Below are positions 11,191-23,676 of a stretch of DNA of 64,000 nt, in pieces; the first letter of the stretch is position 1; each line of letters starts with the position of its first letter. The notes beneath the pieces were generated by a model. The model did not search any database, was not told the origin of the DNA, and was given only the letters and a program-made list of their open reading frames with translations. Source of the stretch: Anisus vortex (Eukaryota; Mollusca; Gastropoda; Planorbidae). A program made the position numbers and the translations under genes. The stretch lies in the NCBI GenBank assembly GCA_949126835.1, contig OX421497.1, positions 21,411,409 to 21,475,408 of the forward strand, given 5' to 3'.

Positions 11191-11225
11191 ACTGAGCAAA
11201 TAATTAGGAGGAAACTTTCTTTTTC
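11191..11225 (-). promoter_or_regulatory. candidate 3' splice site upstream of the helicase ATG
   Basis: Read on the minus strand, a pyrimidine-biased stretch ends in TTTGCTCAG, with the exon starting at 11191, 14 bases before the ATG at 11177. The short-paralog genes have a comparable CAG 21-24 bases before their ATGs. This suggests a 5' UTR exon further right that cannot be placed from sequence alone. Confidence 0.45.
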
Positions 11226-11982
11226 CTAATACAAAAAAAATACATTACTTATAAATAATTTTTCATATCAACAAATTTTACAAATATGATTTTAACTTAA
11301 TCCTTGCTTTTCACAGCTTTTGAAAATACAGTTTTGACTGGTCCTTAATTTTCATAGTGAATGTACTCTTCTGAACAGATCATTCTGCAAAAATAATAAT
11401 ATTTAAAGAATTCTGTTACACAAAAAACATATTTTTATCAAGTTTTTTGTATTACTTATGAATAAATTTAAATCGCTTGTAATGAAATATTTATTTATGC
11501 GAGTTGTAAGTATTTTGAAAGAGATTCCAGAAATTATATTTTTCTTATAGGCTGTTGATCCATGGTGCCTATAAAAAACGATCGGCTCAATGAGAAGGTA
11601 TTGATGCACCATTCCTTCCTCTCACCAATGTTTGGTGGGCCCATACATTGATCCTCTGAGGCAGCACATTGGGAGACGTCCCCAAATGCAATACCATTAG
11701 ACTCTTTGTACAAACCAATTGGACATTTGCTCACCTTGCAACTTTTGAGATCCATAAGTACAGAAGTGAATAAAGAGGACCAGTAGTACTATACTATAGA
11801 ATTCAAGAGGCAAAGAGAGAGAGGGAGAGAGAGAGTGATCAATACTAACCAGGGTCAGACAGCTAGTACCATCTGGCTTCAGCAATTACTTCACAACTGA
11901 AGCATTTGCAGTCAAGGTAGCCAGGATCTCCAAAAAATCTATGATGAGGTCATCAGCTGCAAAATCAATGTTTTTATAAGTA
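11226..11982. other. 5' flank of the helicase gene
   Basis: AT-rich, probably intronic if the acceptor at 11192 is used. A short (AG)n run lies near 11812-11836. A noncoding first exon cannot be placed. Confidence 0.4.
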
Positions 11983-12190
11983 AAGTGAAAGTGGGTCATG
12001 TTGGTCTGTAGTGTCTACTAAGCATGGGTTTACCAATTTCATGAAGACCTCAATACTAGGAAATTGTGTGGCCAGCACAAAGCCCAGCAGTCTTTACCTA
12101 ATCCAACTAATGTCAGACCCGAGAAGATTCGGGAACACACTCACAACCCAAATAAATATCCTGGTGTTTTTACCAGGGTCTGAACCGAAG
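11983..12190 (-). mobile_element. SINE fragment on the minus strand
   Basis: GTGTGGCCAGCACAAAGCCCAGC, CCTAATCCAACTAATGTCAG and ACCAGGGTCTGAACC are the reverse complement of the family body. It borders a 19-bp tandem array. Confidence 0.6.
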
Positions 12191-12410
12191 ACTAAACATT
12201 GAACCCAAGACTAAACAATGAACCCAAGACTAAACATTGAACCCAAGACTAAACAATGAACCCAAGACTAAACGGTGAACCCAAGACTAAACAGTGAACC
12301 CAAGACTAAACGGTGAACCCAAGACTAAATAGTGAACCCAAGACTAAACAATGAACCCAAGACTAAACAGTGAACTCAAGACTAAACAATGAACCCAAGA
12401 CTAAACAATG
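12183..12410. repeat. 19-bp tandem repeat
   Basis: About twelve copies of AACCCAAGACTAAACAATG with A/G variation. It is followed by three 19-bp copies of TGTCCCATTGTGTTTTTAT at 12417-12473. Confidence 0.95.
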
Positions 12411-12854
12411 GCTACTGTGTCCCATTGTGTTTTTATGTCCCATTGTGTTTTTATGTCCCATTGTGTTTTTATAAGCCAAATGAAATATTTGATTTAAAAC
12501 TAAAACACTTTAGTCTCAACATAACACACAAAAAGTAAAGCTAATAAAATAACACCAAATTTTACTACCTTAAATTTAGACATTTTATGTAGTTTTTTTT
12601 AACACAATTAATTGTATCAAAAATTTTTTTCAATTAACAAAAAAGTACATGTAAAGAAAAGAAAAAAAAAAAAAATATTATAAAAGTTTTAAAAAAAAGC
12701 ATTTCTTGGCTAATCTAAGTCTCTATTATTTTTAGAGCTATTCAGTATTTACCTTCTTTATAAACATGAAAGCACTGTTTAAATTGAAGAGGATGACAAA
12801 TCATAATCTGTGTGCTTTATTTCTCTTTTCTTTTATCTAAAAACCAAGAAAAGT

Positions 12855-13145
12855 AAAGTAAAAAGTAAAGTATCCCAGTCAGTAAAAATTTGATCTATAG
12901 GACTATGTGTAGCAGAGTTCACAAGGTTCCATTAACTTGGCATAATAGGGGATTGTATGGCCAGCACAATGCCAAGCCACCTATACTTTTCCCCAAGCAA
13001 CTAATGTCAGGTAGGCCTACCCATCAGAGCTCGCTAGACCTAAGGGTACCCTCCAGACCAGGGAAAATTTCCTAGCCTTCACTATGATTTGAATCCAGGA
13101 CCTTCAGTGAGGCTATCTGAGCATGCTATGGCTAGACCACCATGC
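12855..13145 (-). mobile_element. SINE copy on the minus strand, diverged
   Basis: Read on minus: the head GTGGTCTAGCCATAGCATGC with GGTCCTGGATTCAAATC lies at the right, then the family body, and a TACTTTACTTTTTACTTTAC end at the left. Confidence 0.7.
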
Positions 13146-13314
13146 CACTATTATTTAACAAAGAAAAAAAAATACCTAGAATTTAATGCCTTATAAAATG
13201 TATTATTATTATTACTACTTTACTCTTTGTCTTCCTCTCCTATAGTATTTCTAGGTTTAGTGATTTAACTATTGGTCTTACTCTTGTCAGTTGTAAATAT
13301 TCACTATTAGTGAG

Positions 13315-13380
13315 TAAAAGTAAAGTACATGTCTGACCAAACATATCATAGGGCCAGTGAAGCAGCATTCACCAGTTCAG
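13315..13380 (-). mobile_element. short SINE 3'-end fragment on the minus strand
   Basis: AAAAGTAAAGTACATGTCTGACC followed by CATAGGGCCAGTGAAGCAGC is the reverse complement of the SINE 3' part (GCTTCACTGGCCCTATG). Confidence 0.6.
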
Positions 13381-16300
13381 TTCATAGTAATTTCTAGTAT
13401 ATGTCTAATTAATGTTAGTGTTAGAAAGCATTTCAGTTTTATGTTCTTATTACATTTGTAAAATTTCTTTTTTATAAAAAGCCTAATGTTTTATTTGATT
13501 TTGTAATTACTTCATCAATATGTTGAGTACTTTGAATTTTTGTTTAGCGTTAGGTTTTTTCCATGAATGTAGTCTATTTTTTATATATTTGTTTCATTTT
13601 ATTTATACTCTTAGCTGTGGGTGGAAAGGCATAGCCTACTCCAGGTAGGTTACCATTTTTGTGTTGTATTCATAATAGTAGGACAAAAAATATAGACCAA
13701 TATTCAATATTAAACAAGGTAGGCCTAAGTACTTTCCTAAATATTTTAATGTACACAATATTTGTTGTTTGACTAATTTCAATGAGTCAATGTATTTATT
13801 TACTTTTCTCAATAATTCATATATGTCTACAAATAAACAACATAACCTATCCTATATTAAATAAGCTGCTCATCAAAGTGAAAGTAGCCTTTTTGTTTTT
13901 CACCAAGAAAATAAACTTAAACTGTCAAAATTGAAAAAGTGGACTTTTTTTTTGGGGGGGGGGGGGGGTTCCTTTCAGTTTCATTTTCAGTCATTTTGCT
14001 TAAGACTGTAACAAACAGGTCAATAATTATTAGGCTACCTTTTTTGTGCAAAAATAAAATAAATCAATATCAATGTTACATAAAATGTAAATATTGTTTG
14101 TAAACCCACTATTTATAATTTATATTGAATTATATTTCAATATTTCTATTGAAAAATTAGATCATGGATAAATTCATTCATGAAATATGTTTTTGGCGAA
14201 CTTGAAGTAGCCTATGTACTATGTAGTGATTATGTAGGTGACTGTGACTCTAATAGTTAGTAATAGTATAGTATATACAGTATAAGCATGGTATAGTTAT
14301 AGTGTTATAGTAACTACTCTGAGTAGGCCTTACTGACTACTCGTCTAATTCCCTACTAATAACTAATAAGTATTAACTACTAACCATATTCCCCCATATG
14401 ATCATATGCTAATGGGAGCCTTCTTGTTGTAATTGTAGATGATTGTGATTGAGAAACCATATTTATTATTTTACGAGGCCTTATTATTATTAAGATCACG
14501 ATGCCGACGATGGTCTTATCACTTATATTATATCTTTAACAAAAATTAAGTCCAAAGTCTAAACTTCTAAAACCAAACTTTAGTCTAAAGTCTAAAAAGC
14601 CAAAGTTAAGGCTGTGTATCGCATCGCTAAAAAGTTCTAATAATAATAAGTAAATAAGTCTACGTCCCCTACGTCTACGTACGTTTTGCTTGCAGTCGTC
14701 CTATCTAGAGTCTAATAAAGTTAACAAGAATCATACCCCAGCAGGTTGGCGAAAAAAAAAATCATTACAACATTGAAATGCTGTAGATGTCATCAGGAAT
14801 GTTTTGGTTTTAGTATGAAACTAGTTCATGTGTGCATTTATAAGTACGCGATCGAAATGTAAATAGGTAGGCCAAGGTTGATTCGTTTGCTCCCCCTAAT
14901 AGCTTTGTTTAGTTTAGTACGATAAAAATCGATAATTTATTTACAAAAAAAATAATTTTTAATGGAATATGAATAAATTCTTTAAAAAATATCTTTTAAG
15001 TATCTGATTTTTTTTACAATAAGATGCAACTCAAAGCCTGTAATGTTTTACAATATCTTCGATAAATTGCAAACTAGTTTTTAACAACAAACGTATCCCT
15101 TGAAGGCTTCCAATAACGGACGAGATTCCAAGAAAAAAACAAACATAATATGTCACTTGTCAGCATTCGACAAACAGTAATATAGGCACTGATCTATATA
15201 AACCGTTTTAGCCAATATTATTTGGTCCCAGCACTGAGCTATATATAAATTGGAGTTCGCCGATCATTTTTTTATCACTGATCTTTCTATAGATCAATGT
15301 TTTTTTATTGAAAGAAATTAGTTTTTACTAGATCTAGATCTATAATCTAAATCTACATTATTTGTTAACTAAACATTGAATATATAATTTGGACTAGATC
15401 CATATTCTACTACGAAAAGTGTGTAGACCTTAATATTATAAGCCTATAATCTATAAATTGCTTTGGTCATTGGTATCCTATCAAAGATAGGCCAATAGTC
15501 AATACTACTTCATATAACATATAGCTTACAGTTAGCCTACAGGACACAGTCCTAAATTAGGCACTTAAAATTTAATCTTACGGAATAATTAGATTTAATG
15601 TTGCTTTATGCTGTCTATTATAGTGATTTTAAAAAAAAGACTATATATATTATGTATTCCTAGGTTGTAATATATACTCTATATATAAATTGTTATACTG
15701 ATATTTTTACGAGTTTTTAGTAGGCTAGTATTAAACTATAAAGTCGGACTTAGGCTTTGTTCTTTGGAAACTTAAATAAGCACCTTTGCAAGCCTATAAT
15801 ACGCATGCACTGCCACGGTTTTCCGATATTTATATGAACTCTTCCATTTTTTTTTATATTCTGTAGCCTAAATTCCATCAACATTCGCATTTTTCCACAA
15901 TTGAACACATAAATATGTTACATTGAGCATATATGCCTGCTAAGATATGCTAAATCCTAAAATAGATTTCATAGATAATTATTATAATAGGGCCTACCAA
16001 ATGATTACATTTAATATGAACGTATGACTAATATGATAGTCAAAGGGATATAATCAATATAATTAAGTCAACTATTAAGAAGCATGAGTTATCTCAGCTT
16101 GATGTCAATCATTTATGTCATTTTAAATCAATCATGAATGTCCAATGATTGTTTTTGTACTACGCATTAGTTTTGATTTGAAAATGCCGATGTTAGATTG
16201 TATTCTTGCTTAGCACGAGAATTTTGTGTAATAAGTGATTTTTGAAAGAGAGATTGGTCACGGTGTTTTTGACAAGATCTATTATGATCAGTTCTATTTT

Positions 16301-16557
16301 TTTTATTAGTGATAAGGCTTCGAGGACAATTTGATAAAAGAACAGTTTATTGATTTGTTAAATAAGGGGGGGGGGGGGGAGGGGTTCCAAACATGTTTTT
16401 TTGTGAAATGTGTTGTAGTGCTTTTAAATAGAAACTAGATTCTATTTAAATTTAGTGCCAACTCAGTGTTGCAAACATGGTTCTTCGGAACCACTCTAAG
16501 CTTATATATAGTTTCTTTTAAAACATATTGGACGCGACCAATGACACGTACAAGTAG
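13381..16557. other. long AT-rich noncoding stretch
   Basis: No gene seen. It contains homopolymer T/G runs at about 13946-13969 and a G run at 16368-16380. Confidence 0.6.
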
Positions 16558-16765
16558 TGCACTGGTTGAAAAATAAAGCAAACAAGAAAGAACTGGTTGA
16601 AATAAAGCCAAACAAATAAGAACTGGTTAATAAAGCCAAACAAGGAAGAACTGGTTGAAATAACGCCAAACAAGGAAGAACTGGTTGAAACCAAACAAGG
16701 AAAAACTGGTTGAAACCAAACAAGGAAAAACTGGTTGAAACGAAGCCAAAGAAGAAAGAACTTGT
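16558..16765. repeat. 25-30-bp irregular tandem repeat
   Basis: Repeated AACTGGTTGAAA followed by CCAAACAAGGAA with variable spacers. Two minus-strand frames here (about 102 codons each) are made of the repeat and are not genes. Confidence 0.9.
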
Positions 16766-17249
16766 TCCGACAAAGCAAAACTGTTGTGATTTTGTGTACA
16801 AGGCCTGCAAAAAAAATAATTGTTAACACATAGAAATCATATATTAACTTACAATGTTGTAAGTAATTTATTCATAAATTAAACCATATTAAAAACTTGT
16901 ATTTCTGTATTAGGCCTAATTGTGTTTAACTTCATTATTTAGTGAAAAAATTTAAGATATGGTTAAGTTAAGTCACTTCCTTGATCTCATATTAAGCTTA
17001 TTACAAATAGGTAAATAATTAGGTCTGTATGACAGGTGAGCACTAGACGTCTATATTTGTTAGCAGTTGCACCAGATGTTCAGGCGCCTGCCTATAGATA
17101 GGCTAAGCTTTAAATTATAGGCCTGATTAAGCTTAATTAAAAATTAGAGTACGCTATCAGCATTAAAATTGTAAACATTTCTCTCTCTTTTCATTACGGC
17201 TGCATTTTGATGATAACATTAAAAGTTGGTTAATCAAATATTTCTAATT

Positions 17250-17550
17250 AAGTAGTGAGAGAGAAAGAGAAGGAATAAGAAAGGAAAGAGGAGACAGGAA
17301 GGGCAAAGAGAGAGAGAAGAGGAGAAGTAAAAAGAGATAGAAAAAATGGAGATAAGAAATGAAGAACAAACATAGTGAAAATTGAAGAAATGTTTATTAT
17401 AAAACAATAATAAAGAGAACGAAAAAAGAAAGTTAAATAAGAGAACAAAATGAGAGCGCGAAAAAATAAATAGCGAAAGAATATAATAAATATAGTGAGT
17501 AAAATAAAGTCAGGGCGAAATAGCCAGAGAGAGAGAGAGAGAGAGAGGCG
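17250..17550. repeat. GA-rich low-complexity tract
   Basis: AGAGAGA and GAAAGAG purine-rich text; the minus frame of 103 codons is Ser/Leu/Phe-rich and not a gene. Confidence 0.9.
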
Positions 17551-17925
17551 TGGATACATTTATTGACTGTTTGCGTATTAAAAAATACCAATAATTTTGC
17601 AGTTTATGTTTATGTCTTATATTTATTGCAAAATACATACAACAAATGAATTAGTAAAATGTAACTATGAAAAGTGTCTACAACATCAATTTTCAGTTTT
17701 CGCCATGCTTATTTTATGACTTGTGTGATTTGTTCAACATTTTTTAGCGAATGTCAAAAGACGTGTAATGACTCATGACCTATCTAGCAAACTTAAAAGT
17801 AGGCTACATTTTATATAACTGTGTCCCTGACTCAGATTGTGAAACTTCAAGACTCATGACCAATTAAAGCAATAACACAAATAAAACTAATATTGTTGTT
17901 GTTTATTCAATCATTTTACATTTTA

Positions 17926-18522
17926 TTAAGAACAAGCTTGACCTCTTCCACGACCTGCAACCTTTCCTCTTTGCCCTCTGCCCCTTCCTCTGCCCCTTCC
18001 TCTGCCCGTGTTTAAATTCACATTTAGGTTGATACTAAGTCCAGACAGTTGTTCTTCGAAGGATTTCTGATGGCCAGTTTGCTTTTGCCCGCGCCCGACT
18101 CCGCGCCCCCTGCTTCTACTGGTTCCTGGGCAACCCCGGGCACGAGGTGAAATAGTCGGGCGCCCTCTCCCTGCATTTACACCGCTTTCGGGGCTGTGCG
18201 CCCCACTGCACCCAAGTACTACTGACTCGTAAGACGGCGGGGCGTCGCGGTGGTGGTTGCTGGTATGAGCCTGTTGCCTGTGGATGTGATGATCTTGGTG
18301 CGGTTGATGGTGATGAAAGGAACTGCCTGGTTTGTCCTGCTGTCGCGGAGGCGGTGGTCGTGGATGAGGCAGGGAATAAGAGTTGCCGCTGTTGACGGTG
18401 ACGAAAATGACAGGAGGTGGCGGATGCACAGGGTACGGCTGCGAAAGGTGCACAGGGGAAGGCCGATAAAGACTCCCTCCTCTTGAAGTGAACTCACTTC
18501 GTTTACCTCCCCTTTGGGACAT
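17926..18522 (-). CDS. RGG/PPxY protein, stand-alone copy of helicase N-terminal region (copy A)
   Basis: The product is 198 residues, starting at the ATG at 18520-18522. A longer reading to 18624 would need a TTG start, so I reject it. Seen: RGG patches at 1-20, a Pro-rich segment with VTVN at 25-60, a His/Gln-rich segment at 68-92, PPSY (PPxY) at 95-98, an RG-rich segment at 118-147, a short amphipathic piece (EEQLSGLSINLN), and RG repeats at 172-195. The same order of modules occurs in residues 1-365 of the helicase at 4626-11177, including the context APPxYxSVV around the PPxY. There is no helicase, RING or other enzymatic motif. Inferred: an RNA- or WW-domain-binding disordered protein that arose by partial duplication of the helicase gene. 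AATAAA-type signals lie at 17922-17927 and 17902-17907. It could be a pseudogene, but the frame is open and matches copy B. Confidence 0.75.
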   Translation of the reverse strand: MSQRGGKRSEFTSRGGSLYRPSPVHLSQPYPVHPPPPVIFVTVNSGNSYSLPHPRPPPPRQQDKPGSSFHHHQPHQDHHIHRQQAHTSNHHRDAPPSYESVVLGCSGAHSPESGVNAGRGRPTISPRARGCPGTSRSRGRGVGRGQKQTGHQKSFEEQLSGLSINLNVNLNTGRGRGRGRGRGQRGKVAGRGRGQACS

Positions 18523-18678
18523 CTTTATAATGAGAAACGTCTCTGTTGAGTAATATTGTCTTTTCGTTAAACAGTTATTATGTTGATCTTGTAGTCGCAA
18601 AGAAAACTGTGTTAAATGTTCCAATCCTTATTCAGTTTTTAGGTAGCTTTATGGTATAAAACGTTAGAAACACTTCAA
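18523..18678 (-). other. putative 5' UTR exon of copy A
   Basis: On the minus strand, a strong pyrimidine tract ending CTTATTTCACAG gives a splice acceptor, with the exon starting at 18678. A second possible acceptor (ACTCAACAG) lies about 21 bases before the ATG. Both sites are conserved in copy B, so the pair of genes shares an upstream untranslated region. Confidence 0.4.
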
Positions 18679-18795
18679 CTGTGAAATAAGAAGAAAAAAG
18701 ACAGATTTTAATAACATACTTACAACTTATATAGCTTAGTATTGGTAGGTACAATTTTCTTTTATCAATCCAATCATCGAGTTAAAATTTCGGTC

Positions 18796-21040
18796 TTTCT
18801 AGCTTGTTTATTTCAGACGTGGAAAGGAAAATTTTCAACATTGCCCATTTGGTTTGTACCCAGGGTTGGATCTTCAGTGCAAGGCACACTAGGTAAGCGC
18901 CCTGTGACTGTGAACATCAGCGCCCTTACGATCTCCTCAACGCTCCCCTATGGGGGATGGGATGGTATTCCCGTTGGGATCCTATGCATTGAGGTTTGCG
19001 TGTCGTTAAAAGTGACTTTATTTCTTTCTTTCTCTCCCGTTTCTCTCTCTTATTTTAGACACAAATACAGTTAATTACAAAAAAATACTATTCATTCTGG
19101 TCGCCTTTCTTTTTTTAGGAATATCTTTCATGTTGCCCCTGGAGCACGCGACTGACGAGACAATAACTGTTAGTGTTGCTAGTATCTAAAGCCGACTGTC
19201 ACTGTTTGAATCACGCCCAAAAACTTATAATGTATGCCTGCAGACGTGACACTTTCTGACAGGCCGTTACATTGTTAGAATCACGTGTTGGCTAATTAGT
19301 CATTGGTAATTCAGATAGTAATTCTAAAGACTCTTTTCTATCAGTGGATATAACTAATGGATATGAAGATATAACTTGTGGATATCCACCAAAAATAGTT
19401 TCCGATTTGTATTAATTTCCATATAAAAGTTTTCATGCTTTCTTCCCTTTTAATATCGCATGCTAACGGGACTGATACAACAGTTACTGTATTCTTTGCC
19501 ACTTTTTTTGTTTGGAAAATATAGCGACTACCGGTATTTTAAATCTATAGTTTGTCTGTAAGGATAAGTCTATAACCAGTACAATATGTGATCAGGTAAT
19601 TTCAGTAGTACTACGTCTTTAGGATAGTAGGCCTATATATATAACTAGAAACACTACTTATTTTCGGAATTTACGATCGCATTAGGTCCTCTAGACTTCG
19701 GCTTAGTAATTCGCTATGATTTTCTCAATGGAAAATTATGATTAAAATCGAAAGGTGTATACAGCAGAAGTATGTTTAGGCACGTTAAGGAGTCATTTAG
19801 GACAGCGTTATTGGTTAGTGATTAGTGGCTGCGCACAGAAAACAACAAGTGTTAAGCTCTAAATGTAGGTCGGTGATTTTTAAGGGTCAGTGATTTTGAA
19901 TGAGAGAAAGGAGAGGGTTATGAATTACTTTGTCCTTCATTAAATTATCTTTTGTATTTGTTATAACATTAAAACAAAGATGTCTAAATAACTAAACAAT
20001 ATAACTATGCTAAATTATATGTATTTAAAAACTAGAATACATTCCCGAACGACTAAAGTATTAATTACATTTCCTAGCTTAAATTTCTAAACCAAATTAT
20101 CTAACTAAGAAGTCGAGGCGTGGTTTATCAATTACTTTGCCCCTCATAAAATATTTCATTGTCCAGTGTGTTGTGAATGTATGTAGTTTGTGCGTGAGGC
20201 TCTTAACGTTTTGGGAAAGTACAAATAATTTAGGGCTTACTTAAATACACTCTCGTGTCTTTAATATAAAGATGTTTTAGAGTGACAGTTTGGTGTAAAC
20301 ATTATGTATATAAGTATTGTTTTATATTTTTAAAAAGCCCCGAAATGGGTTTAAGTCGCTAGACCATATGGCATTTTTCAGATTTCTTTTTCCAATTATT
20401 TTAAATTTGGTTTTTATCCATTTAGATTAATTAAAGTAATAGGTAGGATTTTCTTGGTAGTTTAATTTAATATAGGGTTGTACATAGGGTAAGTTTGTAG
20501 ATATTTAGCAATAGGAGATTTAGAATAATATTTAGCACAGATTGACCGGAAATAAGGCAATGTTAGGGTAGTTAAAAAAGGAATTTCTGGTTAGCGGTCA
20601 GGGACGTCCGGTCAATTAGTATAAATAAGAGGGGAGTAATTAAACATATCCGGTGATGCCTTTGTTGTAAAGTGGCCAGTGGCTATTGTGTGGCGATTTG
20701 ACAAAGATTGTGGGAATTGTTCGAACCTATTGTAAGTTGAATTTTTATTACCGTACTCTTTAAAATGTTTATTTTGTCTAATACTATGTCTCAGTTGTTT
20801 ATTTTGTGCCGATTAAACCATTATTGAAGATGATTGCTAAGATTTTAATGGATTTAAGTGTCTAATTAGGATTAGACATTCCCGCGCCATGTTGGGATTT
20901 TCTATGTAAATGTATATTTCTTAGTATTTGATGTATTCCACATTTTTGATGTAATGTAGCCTAGTGGCTGCAATGAAATAAATATAGGGTTTAAATTGTT
21001 GGCTCAAAGCCTTCACTGGCCAGCTAGAAAATATTGGATA
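18796..21040. other. noncoding stretch right of short gene A
   Basis: AT-rich and gene-free by eye. The segment 18840-18990 is GC-richer with only a short open frame; I cannot identify it. Confidence 0.5.
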
Positions 21041-21144
21041 TATATGTATGATTATTAATGTTGATAGGTTAAAGATTCCTATTCACTTAGAAATCAAAGG
21101 TGGTAGTATGGATTTATGCTTCTGGCTAGTAGCCTTAATTGGTA

Positions 21145-21480
21145 AGCCAGTTGACATGTTAAAGATTTCTATTCAGTTAGAAATGGTAGATTATTATGTT
21201 GTTCCTCTGGCGACAAGCCAGTTGACATGTTAAGGATTTCTATTCAGTTAGAAATGGTAGATTATTAATATTATTATGTTGTTCCTCTGGCGACAAGCCA
21301 GTTGACATGTTAAGGATTTCTATTCAGTTAGAAATGGTAGATTATTATGTTGTTCCTCTGGCGACAAGCCGGTTGACATGTTAAGGATTTCTATTCAGTT
21401 AGAAATGGTAGATTATTATGTTGTCCTTCTGGTAACTAGCCTTTATTGGCAAGCCGGTTGGCGGGTTAAAGATTTCTATT
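21145..21480. repeat. 71-bp tandem repeat
   Basis: Four to five copies starting GTTGACATGTTAAGGATTTC and including GTTGTTCCTCTGGCGACAAG. One copy has a 9-base insertion (ATTAATATT). Diverged units extend to about 21040 and 21560. Confidence 0.9.
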
Positions 21481-21559
21481 CAGCTAGAAATTAAAGAGGG
21501 TATTATGAATTTATTCTTCTGGCTGTTAGCCTTTATTGGCGAGCAGGTAGATTACTATG

Positions 21560-23154
21560 GGCTTAGAGATTGTTGATAGCAGGTTTAGTCAATTGAGGAG
21601 GTAGTGATGATAGTAGTAGTTTATGTATATAGTATATAGGAGTTATGCCCTTCCCATAAACTTCATTGTCGGGAGAGGAGCTGCCAAAGGCTAATCCTGC
21701 TTTGGCTTCACTGTCTAACAATTGACTACCTAATAGTAAAGTGCTTATTGTCTTATTAAATATGTACATATTAATTCACTTGTATGCCTATTATTACCAT
21801 GTTGTTTTAATGTCTTATTTCTAATTGCAAACATACCATCTAATATTAGAGGGCCATGTCTCTCAAATGTATATGTATTGATTTTCTTGTTTTACCATAT
21901 CTATAAATGTTTAATTTTAACCTTTTCTTTATTTCTATTACATAGGTCCTAATCGACCTGTCTATCGTTGGTTTTTTTATAGAGGGTTGTAAACGTTTTG
22001 TTATATGGGGTTGTAATTGTTTGATTTCTTTTCATAATTGATTTCCCTTAAAGGGATTATTTCTTGTCGAAAATAAACGTATAATTTTAGTGACAAAATA
22101 GTGATTTATTTCTTTATTTGTAGTGTTGTTGTTGGTCTGTTTAGGCTAGTATAGCCTCCCCGTACCCACAGGGATGTCACGGAGATCCACTGCCCTTGTC
22201 CTATCCAGTTGAACTCGCCTAAAGCTTTGGCTTTGTTCCCCTGTCCATTCCCTGACAGAATATACCCCCGTCCATCCTTGATAAAGTCTCCTCTCTCCCC
22301 AAGCTAATTTGGTAACTATTGCTGTCCTGTTACCCACCACCCTGTAAGCCCTTAGAGCCCCGACTATTATAACCATAACCACTACTACTACCCTTGCCCA
22401 CTCCCCCCCCACTCGCCCCCACCCTGTTACATAAAAATAGAGCCAGCGGTCCAGCTCATTATAGTCTTTGATGTACTTCGGAAAACTTGAGGACGTATTG
22501 AAGGCCGCGCATGCGCAAACTAACTATTCAGCTCTAAAAATACAGCAAGCGGTCCAACTTATCTCTGATAAAATGAAACAATTAAATTGCAGATAGGCCT
22601 ATATCAATAACATAGAACTACAAAGCTACATATATTAAAATACTCTGAGAGACATAGCGATGAAACATTTTTATTATTTCTTATGCAAGAACTCACTTTT
22701 TGAGTGGCATCCGTGTATGCAGTGGGGCACATGTACAAACCACAAAAAATCGACAACTTAAATCTTAAAACGCATGACATTAAAAAATCAAATAAGGTAT
22801 AAACCAGGCGTGTGCACCTTTTACTTGTCATTTGGTCGGATAGGGAATTGGATGTAACTGTTCTAGAAGGTTCAAACAGTCTGAAAATGTATTTATATTA
22901 TGAATACAATAACTGCCGCTAGAAACGGGGGGGGGGGGCACAGTAAAAGACTTGGTGGGTCGTGTTGTGACCTGCAGGTCGGCTGTTGCACACTCCCGGT
23001 ATAATTGGCTACCTGCAGATTTGGATTAACTAATGAGACAAAAAAGCCCTTGCTCGGAGCCAGAGCATCAAGTTATTGGGGCACCACTGACATTTTCCTT
23101 AGTAGAATTAACTATAATCCATGGCGCATGCTGCAAAGGGTGCAACTAAACCAC
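21560..23154. other. noncoding stretch with a GC-rich segment
   Basis: 22150-22440 is unusually C-rich on plus. Its minus frame (88 codons) shows no known domain. It could be the leader of an old retroelement, but I found no flanking LTRs. Confidence 0.4.
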
Positions 23155-23275
23155 AATATACAAAATAAGGCCCCACATTACATCACAAAATAGGGCCCAC
23201 ATTAGATCACACAGTAGGGCCCCACAATAGGCCTACATCACAAAATAGGGCCTCACATTACATCGCAAAGTTAAA
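23155..23275. repeat. short diverged tandem repeat
   Basis: Repeats of TAGGGCCCCACATTACATCA with variants, about four units. Confidence 0.8.
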
Positions 23276-23438
23276 TTGTAACAAAGTATTTGCAACTTTT
23301 AATAATTGGAAGCAAAATGTTCAAATATGTTACCATCATACTGTAAGTTTCGTTTCATTACAATAAATAGTATTTTTATGATTTATTATCGTTTAAAATT
23401 GAACCAATGTAATGTAAATAAGACCTATATAATGGCGT

Positions 23439-23668
23439 CAGGGGCGAAGCCAGAAAATTTTGCCAGGGGGGCTGAATTTTCGCGTGACAAATATTTACAA
23501 AATACCGGGGGGGGGCTGAACTTTCGCGTAATAAACATTTACCAAATTTGTAGCGAATTTAGTACTTATTTTTAAAAAAATCTATTGAAAAATTTTTTTT
23601 TTTTTATTCCAGGGGGGGGGGGGGCGGGCTTAGCCCCCCTCAGCCCCCTTCCTGTGGCTTCGCCCCTG
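23439..23668. mobile_element. 230-bp hAT-type MITE
   Basis: Inverted ends CAGGGGCGAAGCCA / TGGCTTCGCCCCTG and a perfect 8-bp target duplication AATGGCGT (23431-23438 and 23669-23676). The interior holds G- and C-runs and two GCTGAA(T/C)TTTCGCGT units. No coding capacity. Confidence 0.9.
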
Positions 23669-23676
23669 AATGGCGT

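Larger units (their letters stand above)
17656..18795 (-). repeat. segmental duplication unit A (contains short gene A)
   Basis: Sequence from 3' of the gene (AAAATGTAACTATG...) to beyond its 5' UTR (CAATCCAATCATC) matches 26195-27335 in the same orientation. UTRs and flanks are duplicated along with the coding part. Confidence 0.85.

Noticed and set aside
16502..16829. Two ~103-codon minus frames rich in Phe/Ser/Leu
   Set aside because: They read through the 25-30-bp repeat array in two frames; no domain.
18523..18624. 34-residue N-terminal extension of short gene A
   Set aside because: It requires a TTG start and is not kept in copy B; it overlaps the likely 5' UTR.
22146..22412. 88-codon minus frame in a C-rich segment as a gene
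   Set aside because: No recognisable domain, biased composition and no splice or conservation support.
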